A DNA stretch of 64,000 nucleotides from Vitellaria paradoxa (GCA_019916065.1 CM034233.1:19541936-19605935), one strand, 5' to 3'; shown: positions 13,302-27,704, numbered from the stretch's first letter. Program-made: numbers and translations. The notes: a model not told the origin generated them from the sequence alone.

Positions 13302-13702
13302 CCTGTATGTTTGAAACGGGGAGAAGAAAACCGAGAAAGAGAGAGGGAAAAAAAGGAGAAGGAAGAGAAAGAAAAGAAAGAGGAAAGAAAGAAAGAGGAG
13401 GGAGAAAGTAAAGATTTAAGTTCAGGAATAGCGGAACTTTGGTATTTTTGACGTTGTGATTGTCGTGGCGGTATCGGACTGTGGTAATTTGACCCAAGAT
13501 GGAAAATACGAAAGAGCGAAATTCCAAACCTTTGGGGTTTCTTCACAATTTCTTTTTCTTTTCTTCAAATTTGTAGTAGGGGATTTATTCTTATAATTGA
13601 AATTTAGTATTTTGTATAAAGGCATGATAAAAATATATAATTTCATTACATAATTATTGTGACACTACGGGAGAATGTGAAATGATGGGGTTATGGTTAA
13701 TA

Positions 13703-14155
13703 TTAAATATGTTGAGGTGTGACATAAGGGTGGAAAGGGAACAACCTTGCGTGGCATGTTGAGGTGACATAAGGGTGGGAAGGGAAAGCCTTGCATGGCA
13801 TGTTGAGACATTATAAGGATGGTAAGGTTTCATAAGGGTGGAAAGAAAATAGTCTTGCGTGGCATGTTAAGATGTTTTAAGGGTGGAAAGGGGAAAAGCT
13901 GGGCATGCTAATTTTTATTACTTATTATATGATGAAACGTTATAAGGGTGGTAAGGTGTCATAAAGGTGGAAGGGGAATAGCCTTGCGTGGCATTTGGGG
14001 CGTTATAATAAGGGTGGCAAAGTGTTATAAGGGTGAAAAGGGGAAAAGCTTGGCATGCTCATTTTTATTGCTTATTATATGTTGAGATGTTATAAGGGTG
14101 GTAAGATGTTAAAAGGGTGGAAAAAGAGTAGTTTTGCATGCTCATTTTCACTACT
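13703..14155. repeat. Degenerate minisatellite with ATAAGGGTGG core
   Basis: About seven variable units of roughly 44-85 bp share a core close to GTTGAGATGTTATAAGGGTG, then GTAAGG or GAAAGG, then CTTGCGTGGCAT. Some units gain an extra block TGCTCATTTTTATTGCTTAT. Higher-order alternation of long and short units is visible. It lies inside the unit-A-only insertion and has no counterpart elsewhere in the window. Confidence 0.8.
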
Positions 14156-14932
14156 TATTTGTTTAATTTATACCGTTGCCATATGATTTATATAATAATG
14201 ACAATTACTTTGAGCACTTAGTTTTTAGTTTTATATGAAAATACTTGTTGAAATTATTTGAATATTTTTCCAACTGGATTTAGCAGCTCATCTCATTTCA
14301 TGGGTTTTTATACATAGAAGACGTCTGATAGCCAAAAAAAAAATTGAGGCTGACAGATGTTGGCGGTCAACCAAGAGTGACGATTAATTGTTAGTATAAA
14401 GCTTGGCACGTGTGTAGCTATTTTTTTTCTTTAGACAACTAAAGCAGGAAGGAGTTTATGCAATAAGTTTGTATAATAAGTTTATGTAATAAGTTTGTTA
14501 TATTTTTAGATAGCTAAGGTCTAGAGGAACTTATGTGATAAGTTTGGTTATTATACTCTAGTTTTTCTGTCAAAATTCAGGGTGTTACCGGAGGAAACGG
14601 ACGATTCAGATCAATTGAGTGGAGACTAGCTGGGAAGCATTATGTAGAACCCAGAAGAAGCCAACAAGGATAGAGAGCGGGACGGGCTTATGGATCTAAC
14701 CACAACATCTTGGGCTAAAGCAAATAAGTGCACTAATGGACTTCAATCAAATAGGCCGAGCGTTTCAGCAGTCCAAGTCATCAACGGGCCCAAGAGAGCT
14801 GCTTGAGGGTAACCTTGTAATCGGGTCATCAGTGGGCTTTTGTTATGTTAGTTCATTCATTTATGGTTTGAGTTGTTATGCCAACTTATTACAAATCTGA
14901 GCCAACTAGAGTTAGCAAATTAGTTACAAGTA

Positions 14933-15047
14933 ATTTTTTTGTTTTTGATAGGTAAGTGGGGAGGGGGGGAGGGACAGCCCAGGGTTTTGAACCTGGGTGG
15001 ATGAGCAGGCAAGTGAAGCCAGCTATCACTCAGCCAAGGGCCTTGCT
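14933..15047 (-). mobile_element. Short tRNA-derived SINE with 17-bp target duplication
   Basis: The same 17 bases (CAAATTAGTTACAAGTA) flank it at 14,916-14,932 and 15,048-15,064. On the minus strand it reads box A-like TGGCTGAGTGATAGC, box B-like GGTTCAAAACC and then an A-rich tail (T run at 14,934-14,941 on the plus strand). It is about 115 bp long and apparently complete. Confidence 0.8.
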
Positions 15048-15294
15048 CAAATTAGTTACAAGTAGTTACTATTAGTCTATAAATACAAGAAAACTGATGA
15101 ACTGAAAAAAGTGGATTTTTCTTGGCAATTAATCGAGGAGGTTGAGTTGCCCTTTAAGCAATTCAAGCATCATCTTTCCTTCTTCTCTTCTGTAAATTTT
15201 CTTCTTCTTCTTCTTCAAATTCTCCGGTAGTGTTTTTATCATCCACCATCATTGGGAAGGCTAGGGGAAAAGGAGTAAGTACAATCCAAATTGT

Positions 15295-16072
15295 CTACCC
15301 CTTTGCTTAAAAACCATGATGGAGCAACTACAAAGGATGCATGTACAAAGTAATTAAATAGCTCTAAGTATTGGATTCAAGGTTGGATCTGGACGCTATA
15401 TCAGTTAAAAGTGAATTTGCTTTGATAATCACAGACAGAGAATGCTGCTTCCTATTTTGTTGTCAAGTTGAGCTATAGAGCTTATAATAGGGTATTTGGA
15501 GAACTGATTTTATGGGCATTGAAAAAGAAAGGTGTTATATAGAGGTATACTAAAATTAGACGAGGCATGTATGGTAGAGTAATGACAAGTCACCTGTTAG
15601 GGACACTACCAAATTTTTTATAATTATAGGTCTTCATCGCATTCTATTTTTAAATACTCGTTTTCTTGCTTTAAATATGAATGGATTGGCTAGACATATA
15701 CAAGATTCAAGAAGAGATGACATTGTGTATTTTGTTTTTATATAGTTTTAGTAGATGAAACAAAAGACACTGCAAATGCTAAGTTAGAATATTGGAAACA
15801 TGATTCACTTGTCAATCTATAGTTTTCTCTCATATTTTTTCTATATATAGAGAGAGGAACTTCTTCAATTCCTCCTTATGATCCGGCTTCTTCCTTCTCT
15901 CTCTTCCCTCCCCTCTCTCTCTCTCTCTTCTAACTTTTTGCTTTTTCCAATGAATCTTTTCTATTGTCTCTCTGCCCTTACCCCACCATAAATAAAATAT
16001 TCCAAAAATAATAAGAAAAATTGATCCAATTATGCAAAGGCGCCTTGAGAAGATAGTGTCACTATGAGTTGC
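15295..16072. other. Downstream flank of GST copy A, duplicated non-coding DNA
   Basis: This matches 24,299-25,000 of unit B with scattered differences (for example TGGAGCAACTACAAAGGATG against TGGAGCAACTGCAGAGGATG). Pyrimidine-rich CT runs lie at about 15,895-15,935. I recognise no gene. Confidence 0.55.
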
Positions 16073-16080
16073 AGTGTTAC

Positions 16081-16205
16081 TGTGAGTTTTAGCACAACGG
16101 TAAGATTGCTTATTTGTAATCTAAAGGTTGTAGGTTTGATTCTCGAAAACAATTGCTCTAATTATTAGGAAAATACTATATATATTGTCTTTCCCTAAAT
16201 CTCAC
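16081..16205 (+). mobile_element. Au-like SINE remnant, unit A copy
   Basis: A tRNA-like promoter is visible: box A-like TTAGCACAACGGTAAG near 16,089 and box B-like AGGTTTGATTCTC near 16,131, in the arrangement of plant Au-type SINEs. A related but more decayed copy sits at the equivalent place in unit B (about 25,003-25,130), so this insertion predates the duplication. The exact ends are not resolved. Confidence 0.5.
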
Positions 16206-16480
16206 GTAAGCAAATATCTCACAATGAAAGCTTGAATAGAAGAGGGTAGTTGAAGGGATAGTAAATTATAATAATACTAATTACCTCAAACGATGATATA
16301 TTTTTTTATCAATATAGATTACCACCAACAATCGAAAAAATTACAACACAAAATTTTCAAGATTAACATGACCCTCATACCGTACAGAAAAACAAAAACA
16401 AAAGAAAGGAAGCAGCCATATCTCACAATGAAAGCTTCTCAATACATGACTCCCCTCTTGTGCGCAAAATTTAGGCCATT

Positions 16481-17866
<1,386 letters not shown>

Positions 17867-17891
17867 TTAATCAGTTATTGATCTCTTAACA

Positions 17892-17943
<52 letters not shown>

Positions 17944-18019
17944 GAATGCAAAGAGAAGAAACTGGTTGGTGTTGTGTGGATCAGATTTTGATTGAAACGG
18001 AGAGCTAGAATTCCGGTTG

Positions 18020-18027
18020 TATTTATA
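18020..18027 (-). promoter_or_regulatory. Probable TATA box of GST copy A
   Basis: The minus strand reads CATTATAAATACAACC, with TATAAATA about 157 bases before the ATG at 17,863. The leader then contains a (GA/CT)n run at about 17,907-17,940. In copy B the same place reads CATTAAATACGAC, so three bases of the box are missing. Confidence 0.6.
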
Positions 18028-18089
18028 ATGGCTTGAGTTTGTTTTAGTTGACAATTCCACTGGAAAGAAGACAAGGGCGAGGGGAGTTT

Positions 18090-19806
18090 GCAGCGGATAT
18101 AGGGGTGGTTGGGCAGGGTAAATTGCCCCATTCATTTTTTTTTAAATAATTATATATATTTCTCAGTAGTGTCTTCATTAATTTTTTTCATCCCATTATT
18201 CTAATTTATCTCTATAAAATTAAAAGTCAAATCTTTTTTTTTATAAAATTTTTCATCTTCTCTCATCATCTCTCTCTTCTTTATTATCAAACCACCTATT
18301 TGTTCTTCTCATAAACTTCATTGATTATTTTGACGTAGATTGCACTTTTTAGTTGATTATCGATATATTTAGAGTGATAAAAAATAAAAAAAAATAATAT
18401 AAAATGTGATTTTAAATAAATTTAAACGATTGATATTTTATTCAAATTATATTTTTTTAAGATAAATAATATTAAACTATTAAAACAATTCTTTCAAATC
18501 CATTAGAATATATTCAAAAAATTTAATATACCTGTTTTGCAACCCATTGTTTCTTGGGCTACTTTGTAATTGACGTAAGAAGGCTGTCTCGTGAGGCAAT
18601 GGGTGAGAAGGGGAAGGAAAATAGAAAAGAAAATAACAGCTCTTTTCTTTTCCATTTCTTCTCTTCCTAGCTTCTCTGAGTAGAACCCTTTCTCTCTCTA
18701 AATCTCTCTCTCTCTCTCTCTCTCATTAACACTCACATTCATTCGTTGCTTCGACCTTTTAAATCACGAGATCTCCATTTTCTTCTTTCTTTTCCCCTCT
18801 CTCTGTACATGTCGTCTTCTTCTTCTTTTGTTTTTTTCAAACCTTCTTTGTTGTATAGTTTGGTGGTGGTCTTGTTGCTTACATTGCTGAGAAGGAAAGT
18901 GAAGAATCTTGAGAGAGAAAATGGGTAAGGAAGAGAGAAGATTAAGCCCCTGTTTTAGGTACGGGAGTATTGTATTCTGAAAAACTCAGTTTAGAGCTAG
19001 GGTTTGATGTCCTGGCTGATCGATTTCAGGACTCGCTAACCTATGACAACAACCACGTGAACAAGCCTGACTTCAGGGAACTTGATCTAGGTTTGCTTGT
19101 CTCGCCCTACGGAGGAGTGCTAAACCGTTAAAATGGTACTATTAAATTCATTAAAATGAATTTAAAAATTTTTTAATTTGTGTTCTACACTGCACCGTTT
19201 CTTGAGCTGCTTTATAATTGGCGTAATATAGTAAATCGTGAAAACAATTTTGGCCAATCTGTTCTAACGATTTGTGTAAGCCCACCCCCACAATGGTATT
19301 CATTCGAAAGTTTTAGAGTTAGGGAATATGATTATCAAAAAAATTTTTTCTACTCGATTAATCTTTTCTTGAGATTCGATTTTTTTTAACGAAATATTTG
19401 ACTTTTTTCAAATTAGTAAAAGTGAAATGTGTAAAAGTGTAATGGAGAATTTTAGTGATTTTTAGAGGTTATCGGAATTTTATTCTGTTTTATTTTATTT
19501 TTTGACACACCAAACGGTGCCTATATTGACTGGATCACCATTGAACTAAAGCGTTTGTACTCTCTCATTTTAAATCGTATTGCTGCATTATATATATATA
19601 TATATATATATATACTTGGGATATTAAATTTTGATGAGAAATTGCTGTATTTTAATAAAATTATTAGTGTATATATATTAACATATATATATATATATAT
19701 ATAGATCCAAAGATGAAATTTTCCAATTTTTTACTTATTTTTTAGGATTAAAACTTTTTGTATTTTTTAATTTGCCTCCGCTCACCATAATTTCTATCGC
19801 CACCGG
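18090..19806. other. Block present only in unit A, with a possible captured gene fragment
   Basis: Unit B passes directly from the GST promoter to GGGTGTTTGGACATGCACC (27,185), whereas unit A has about 1.7 kb first. Around 18,640-18,960 the block has a leader-like CT-rich stretch, an ATG with MGKEERRLSPCF, a GT and, after an AG at about 19,029, a protein-like segment (HVNKPDFRELDLGLLVSP) ending at about 19,130. Joining these two pieces gives an early stop, so this is at most a dead fragment. I could not identify the source gene. Confidence 0.35.
19190..19523. mobile_element. MITE related to the element at 57.0 kb
   Basis: It ends in ACACCAAACGGTGCC, and the left end CTGCACCGTTTCTTGAG is a weaker inverted match. 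The interior (AGTAAATCGTGAAAACA, ATTCGAAAGTTTTAGAG) resembles the interior of the MITE at 57,007-57,366. The exact left boundary is uncertain. Confidence 0.45.
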
Positions 19807-20056
19807 GTGTTTGGACATGCACCATCAACAGTGCGTCATCCAGTATGTCATTACCTATACAATGCAATAGTTTAATGAATATACCCACTGTGGCCGGTAC
19901 CAGCTGGTTTGCTACTTCTTTCTTGTAGTATTTCTGGTCAAACTAGCAAATAAGACAGTAACCAGCTTGTTTGTCAATTGCAAGAGGAATGCTTCGGTTT
20001 TGAATTAATTTCATAGAGTTGTTCGTGCAATACTTCAGTCTTTCTTTAATTTCTTA

Positions 20057-20436
20057 GGGTGTGTTTGGAGCGATTAAAAATAATAAAAAATATAATTTGA
20101 GTAATTTTTTAATGTTTGACTCAGTCATCAAATCATATTTTTTATAGATAAATACTAAAATTTTTAACTTTTGCGTCAATTTTTTTAGAGAGAAAAATCA
20201 TCACGATTTTTTTAGGTCCGTTGAAAAAATTTTATATTAGAATTTATTAAAAATCGTTGAAAAGTTTTTGATGTTTATGGAACATTATTGGGGTTTATGA
20301 AAAAATTATTGAGATTTGTAAAAAATTATTGAAATATATAAATTTATAAAAATTTCAAAAAGTACAAAAAATATAAAATATATTAGAGAATTTTCAAAAT
20401 TTTTTGACATTTTTTTTTATCATACCAAACATCTCC
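20057..20436. mobile_element. Unit-A-only MITE with TTA target duplication
   Basis: The element starts GGGTGTGTTTGGAGCG and ends ATACCAAACATCTCC (inverted termini), flanked by TTA at 20,054-20,056 and 20,437-20,439. The paralogous position in unit B (27,414-27,416, within TTTCTTAATTTTC) has a single TTA and no insert. It is 380 bp, AT-rich, non-coding and Harbinger/Tourist-like. Confidence 0.85.
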
Positions 20437-20688
20437 TTAATTTTCTTTCTTGTAGAGGGGGATAATAACGAAGATTGAAACAAGTGTTTTTTATACTTCT
20501 TCAATGTGCTGGTAACTTTGAAGATGCTTACAGACGGATGGATCCATATAGATTAATAAAAGGTCAAAGAAGTCGGCTGAAACCCTTCAAACAAGTTGAT
20601 GATTTTTAATAAGCTCCAACTGTCACGGCATTATGAAGTAAATGGATTTCGTCAATAAAAATTTTGTGCATAACATATTGGATCCGTT

Positions 20689-21258
20689 CGGTGCTGCAAA
20701 AAAATAGAGAAAATATGTGATTTGAAAATTTTTTTAGTGTTTGACACGTAGTTACTAAATTATATTTTTTAGAGATGAATAATGAAAATTTTTAACTTTT
20801 GTAACATTTTTTTGATGAGAAAAATTGTCTGAGCGATTTTTTAGTTCTGTCAAAACAGTTTTGTGTCAGAATTCATCAAAAGTGATTAAAAACTTTTTGA
20901 GATTTGTAAAAAAATTATTTTAGTTTGTGAAATATTATTGAAGTTTGTAAAAAATTTATTGGAATTTATAAAAATTTATTAGTAAATATAGATATATATA
21001 AATTTATAAAAATTTCACGAAGCACGTAGAGTGCAAATGTGTCAAAGAATTTTAAAAATTTTCATAAGCTTTTAGAAGTTTTCAGTATTTTTCAATATTT
21101 TTTGGAGCGCCAAACAGACCCATAATATATTACTTTTTATTTATTTTTAAAGATTTTTAAAATTTATTTACTTTTTATTTCAATGCACGAATTTCAAATC
21201 TACAATTTATCTCATTTTATTTCATCTTTATCTCATTTTATTTCATCACTCCAAACAC
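20689..21258. mobile_element. Unit-A-only MITE-derived block
   Basis: Unit B is continuous here (TATAATATATTATATAAT at about 30,846). Unit A carries about 570 bp with ends of the same TTTGG/CCAAA type (GGATCCGTTCGGTG at the left, GCGCCAAACAGACCC near 21,110, CACTCCAAACACTC near 21,250). It looks like two overlapping or nested MITEs; an exact target duplication is not clear. Confidence 0.5.
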
Positions 21259-21846
21259 TCATATTATATAATATAAGGGTGAAATATACCAACTAATTTT
21301 CTTTATCTTCATAACGAAGAAAAGAATTTTAATTTCAAACTAAAATTTAGAGTAAATTACACCACTCTGCCTCCAATTATCCATATGACCATTTAACAAA
21401 GTGAAAGAAAAATAAAATAAAATACAGAACATCATTACAAAAAAATAAAAATAAAAATTTAAAGAAAATGTTAAGTATTTATATATTACAATAAAAAAGG
21501 GTCTTAAAATGAAATTTGGAGCTAAACATAAGGATACAGAGAGTAGCCCACCAAACAAACACCCCCCCAACCCCCAAAAAAATATATTAAAAAATAATAA
21601 AATAAAATTCATTAGCTGCAATTGAACGTGCAATGCACATTGCATGATATGTATTGCTGTATACGAACCATAGAGTATTTAAGGATAACAACAACAGGAA
21701 CATCATTATATAGCATTTGAGAGCCTTTGAAGGTAAATATTAAATATAATATTGTAACATCCGTGTATAAATGAAACAACGTGAAAAAACCACAAAATAT
21801 ATTGATCGAGTGACTAAAAGCAAATAACGTATAAAGGAATGAATAC

Positions 21847-23205
21847 TGTTCGGCAGCAAAATTTATCGTCAGAATTGCTAAACACGCTAACTAGAAATAT
21901 CCTCGTAAACCTGCCGAACATAAAGGAAAGAAATGTTACGACCAGAGTGGAGATTTCCGACCAAAAAACCCTCCAATGTTTAAATCAACAAGTAGTTTTA
22001 GTAAAGCTTTAAACTTTAGTAAAAATTTCACAAGTTGGCAATAGTCAACTTGGCTTGAATGTGAAATGAAGTGAAGTATTTATAGTTATATAAAGAATGA
22101 ATAAAATAATACCTATAACTTGGTTGTATTCATGCCTCCCAATTACTTCTTTCTCTCTCTGCTTTAAATTCCTTTCACCTCTTATTTAATACCTCATACC
22201 TTTCATTAAATGCCTCCTAGTTAGTTCTTTCTCTCTCTACTTTAAATGCCTTTCACCTCTCATTTAATACCTCATACTTTTCATTAAATACATTTGGTAG
22301 TGAACTGCGGCTGTATAGCTGGAATTCAGCTATCAAACTGTCTACCTGTCACATCTGTTAGCCACTTGTAACGAAATGAATTAATTCAGTTTCCTTCACG
22401 GTGATAAATACATAATCCAGTCATAAGTAAGGCGCATTTATGATTACAAACTTATATTAATGCTGTGGGACTCATGCCTAATATTTATTAGTCGCCATTC
22501 CAAGTGCTGAACAAATCAATTTTTTCGATCCTCGGCAATCACCACGTGGGAGCATGCCATTCATTAGTACTAAAACGCCAAGGAAACCTTAGCCATCTCT
22601 ATTGTAAGCCACGCGTCAAACCCATAGGGTGTGTTTGTTTGAGGGATTGGATAATGGGGGATAAGTAATACCGTAGGGTCCATAGATGGGATTGGATAAA
22701 AGATGGAATTAATTTTTTATGTGAGATTAGTTATGTGGCGTTTGGTTAGTGGGATATAAAGTGGGATAAAAGATATAATTTGATATGTGATGTGATAGAA
22801 AATAATTTTAGACATTTAGATCTTGGAGAGAAACAAATCCGGAGATGGGGTATTAATAATACCACATGTCCCACGGATAACAAATCCGGCTTCTTCCCCA
22901 AATAACTCATCCAATCTGTGGGTCCCACGGATGAAACAAAAAGTAAAACAAATGTCACTTTGAGTGGGCCACACGGATTGTTTCTCCAATCCGGCGCTGC
23001 AGTCCAGCAAACAACATCGCCATAATGCTTGTGAGTGACGCCACATGTCACCACATAATTTGTTTGGCACAAGGCCACGTGTCATTAGTCAAAGTGTTCG
23101 GTCAATGACCACGTGTCAATAGTAAAAATGTTTGGCAATAAGCCACATGTCATCTTCTTTAACTATTCGACAATTTCACGTGTCCTAATCTTATTTTACC
23201 CAACA
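21847..23205 (-). mobile_element. Solo LTR (1.36 kb), unit A only
   Basis: The element begins TGTTCGGCAGC and ends CCCAACA (TG...CA termini), flanked by a perfect 5-bp duplication AATAC (21,842-21,846 and 23,206-23,210). Unit B has the empty site GAATGAATACAATTC with one AATAC at 31,908-31,912. On the minus strand it starts TGTTGGGTAAAATAAG and contains a TATA-like TATATAACTATAAATAC near 22,085. No internal region or second LTR is present, so it is a solo LTR left by recombination. The part from about 22,627 contains a nested sequence starting GGGTGTGTTTGTTTGAGGG. Confidence 0.85.
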
Positions 23206-23481
23206 AATACAATTCTTTGTACCCAAAAGAGGGAACTTCCCGAACTCTTTCCAGCTAAGAAACTAAGAAACCTCATTGAGTATTAGCAACACGCCTTTAG
23301 GTGGTGTAGTAGTGAACTTCAGTTTTCCTTCCTACGTTTCCCCGGAAAGCCCATTTAAGTTATGATACACAGTCAATTCAAGTCTTCCTCAATCGAAGCC
23401 CCCTGGTTGCTCCAGAATCGCTCTGAAATGGCGCAACCGCTGGAATTCAAAATCATGGTATCTGGATTTTGAAAGCATGCC

Positions 23482-23734
23482 TCACTGGATTGTTGTAAAA
23501 TTGCTAGGACCTTACAAGTCATCACAACTAGTTCCCTCGCGTAGAAGTAATCTTCTTCCTTCGGCTTGTCTTTAATAACTCTTACGATGAGTTGGCTGTC
23601 CCATCCTCCTTTCATGGGTCAGCCGGACACCAGCTGAGAAGTCGTCCCACGATAATGTCCCATTCTGATGCAAATCCAGCAATTCTACTAGGCTTTTCCG
23701 ATCAAGTTGGATGGTTTTTTTGAACCCAAGATAC
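23482..23734 (-). pseudogene. Orphan last exon of the O-fucosyltransferase gene
   Basis: This is the unit A copy of exon 8 of the complete gene (32,184-32,457). It keeps the acceptor AG and the reading [14 protein letters not shown] at its start. It has lost exons 1-7, has a one-base insertion after CATCGTA that shifts the frame near THR, and lacks 24 bp encoding NPEECLCE. That deletion runs between two GCGA copies in the intact sequence. It is not functional and is a by-product of the segmental duplication. Confidence 0.9.
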
Positions 23735-23836
23735 CTGCACGAGAACTAATCAAGAATGTATTAATTCAAGATCCATCACAAAAAATTGTTGGTCTTCTTT
23801 AGGAATCCCTCCATGTCAAGGAGGGTGCATGTATGT

Positions 23837-24293
23837 ATGAATAACTCGCATTTCACCGCATCAACACCCCCCCTCCCTGAACCGATGAGGGTGTAAATAT
23901 TCCAACAACTCCACCATCCTATCTACTTCCGAATCAGAAAGATTCCTATGAAGTGAAGGGTAATGTTACAAACTAATCTACCATCTCCTAACTGCATCAT
24001 GCACTTTTCCACCAATAACACAATCGGTCTCCAAACTCCCACCACGTGAGAGCCCTGCCCCACTTTCGTGCTCCATCCACCCCACTCCTCCCCGAACTTA
24101 GAAACCACTACTCTTCCCCACAACTTGTCTCTCTTGCTAGCGGATCTCCATAGCCATTTACCTAACAGGATTTCGTTGAATTGCTTCGTGCATCTAATCC
24201 CTACTCCTCCTTCCTTTACTGGGCCGCAGACAATGCTTCATTCCACTAGATATTGTCAACTAATTCTGTTGCTTGTTAGGCAGAATCTATCTG
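23837..24293 (-). mobile_element. Degenerate LINE fragment, right copy
   Basis: Duplicate of 12,118-12,712. The minus strand shows RVVVSKFGEEWGGWS and VGQGSHVVGVWR of the LINE reverse-transcriptase C-terminal region. It has an internal deletion of about 130 bp relative to the left copy, and its 3' end is cut at the duplication junction. Confidence 0.75.
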
Positions 24294-25002
24294 ATTGTCT
24301 ACCCCTTTGCTTAAAATCCATGATGGAGCAACTGCAGAGGATGCATGTACAATGTAATTACATAGCTTCAAGTATTGGGCTGGATATGCTGTATTAGTTA
24401 AAAGTGAACTCGCTCTGATAATCACAAACAGAGAATTCTGCTTCCTATTTTGTTGTCGAGCTGAGCTATAGAGCTTATAGTAGGGTATTTGGAGAATTGA
24501 TTTTACGTGCATTAGAAAAGAAAATGTTATACAGAGGGATACTAATGAATTTTTTATAATTATAGGTCCTCATCAAATTTTATTTAAATTCTCGTCTTCT
24601 TGCTTTAATTATGAAAAAATTGACTATACATATATCAAAATTCAAGAAGAGGCGCCACTGTGTATTTTGTTTGCTTGCACTATAGTTTTAGTAGATGAAA
24701 CAAAAGATAGAGCAAAAACTATGTTAGAATATTGAAAATATGATTTACTTGTCATTCTATAGTTCTCTCATATTTTTCTTATATATAGAGAGAAACTTCT
24801 CCAATTCCTCCTCATCATCCCGCTTCTTCCTCTCTCTCTCTCTCTCTCTCTCTCTCCCCCTCTCTCTCTAACTTTTTCTTTTTCCAATGAATCTTCTCTA
24901 TTGTCTCTCTACTCTTACCTCACCACTGATAAAATATTCAAAAAATAAAAATAATAATTGATCTAGTTATGCAAAAGTGTTTTGAAAAGACATAGTATTA
25001 CT

Positions 25003-25130
25003 GTAAGTCTAAGTGCAACGGTCAAATTACTTAGTTGCAACTAAAGATTGTAGGTTTGATACTTGGAAGCAATCGCTCTAATTATCAAGGAAATACTATA
25101 TATATTGCCCCTCTCTAAATCCCACAGTAA
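25003..25130 (+). mobile_element. Au-like SINE remnant, unit B copy
   Basis: Paralogue of the remnant at 16.1 kb. Box A-like AAGTGCAACGGTCAAATTAC and box B-like AGGTTTGATACTTGG are both further decayed. A C run and T run follow near 25,150. Confidence 0.45.
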
Positions 25131-25450
25131 GCAAAAATCTCACCCATTGCCCCCCCCCCTTTTTTTAATAACCTTGAATAGAATAGGCCGGTTGACGGGA
25201 TGGTAAATTATAATAACACTAATTACTTCAAACACTGATATATATTTTTTTATCAATATAGATTACCAAACTCTGTTGCAGACTTCACTACCTATCAACA
25301 AAATTACAACACAGACTTTTCAAGATTAACATGACCGTCGTACGGTACAGAAAAACGAAAACAAAAGAAAGGAAGCATAAGACCATGTCTCACAATGAAA
25401 GCTTCTTAACACATGACTCTCCCCACAGGTGCCCAAAATTGAGGCCATTT

Positions 25451-26975
<1,525 letters not shown>

Positions 26976-27704
26976 TTAATTAGTTATTGATCTCTTCTCT
27001 TAGCAATATATATATATATAAAGAGAGAGAGAGCAAGAGTTTTGAATGCAAAGAGATGAAACTGTTTGGTGTAGTGTAGATAAGACCTCGATTGAAACAA
27101 TGAGCTAGAATTCCAGTCGTATTTAATGGGTTGAGTTTGTATTGGTTGACAATTGCACTGGGAAGAAGTCGAGGGCTAGCTAGGGGGTGTTTGGACATGC
27201 ACCATCAACTGTGCGTCATCCAGGATGTCACTACGTATACAATACATTAGTTTAGTGAATACGTACTGTGGCCGGCACCAGGTTTGCTTCTTCTTGTAGT
27301 ATTTCTGGTCAAACTAGCAAATAAGACAGTCTAGTTTGACAATTGCGCGAGGGATACTAAAGTTTTGAATTAATTTCTTGAGTTGTTCATGCAATACTTC
27401 AGTTTTTCATTTCTTAATTTTCTTTCTTGGAAAGGGGGATGAGAACGAAGATTGAAGCAAGTGTTTTTTATTCTGACGATAACTTCGAACATGTTTGCAG
27501 ACATATGGATCCATATAGATTAATAAAAGGTCAAAGAAGTCGGCTGAAACTCTTCATCTTAACGCAAAACAGGCGATTTGGGGGTGTTTTGAGTTGCCAA
27601 ACTTTCCATCCGACCAAAAAAAAAATTACAAAATTCTACTAATACTATAAAAAATTACCAACTTTTTTTTATTAAATTTTATCATATGTCATTTTTATAC
27701 TAAT

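Larger units (their letters stand above)
12720..15289. mobile_element. 2.57 kb insertion present only in unit A
   Basis: Unit B has one continuous GATTGTCTACCCC at 24,293-24,305. Unit A has ATTGT at 12,715-12,719 and again at 15,290-15,294, with 2.57 kb between. The block could be an LTR element or its remnant: it can be read as starting TGTGGTGAG and ending CAATCCA with a 5-bp RATTG duplication. I found no convincing LTR pair or coding domain. It contains a TG microsatellite, a purine-rich tract, a degenerate minisatellite and a nested SINE. Deletion from unit B is the alternative, less likely because of the flanking duplicate. Confidence 0.55.

Noticed and set aside
13036..13546. Long open stretches with His-Thr or Val-Cys repeats
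   Set aside because: They are translations of the TG microsatellite and the neighbouring purine tract.
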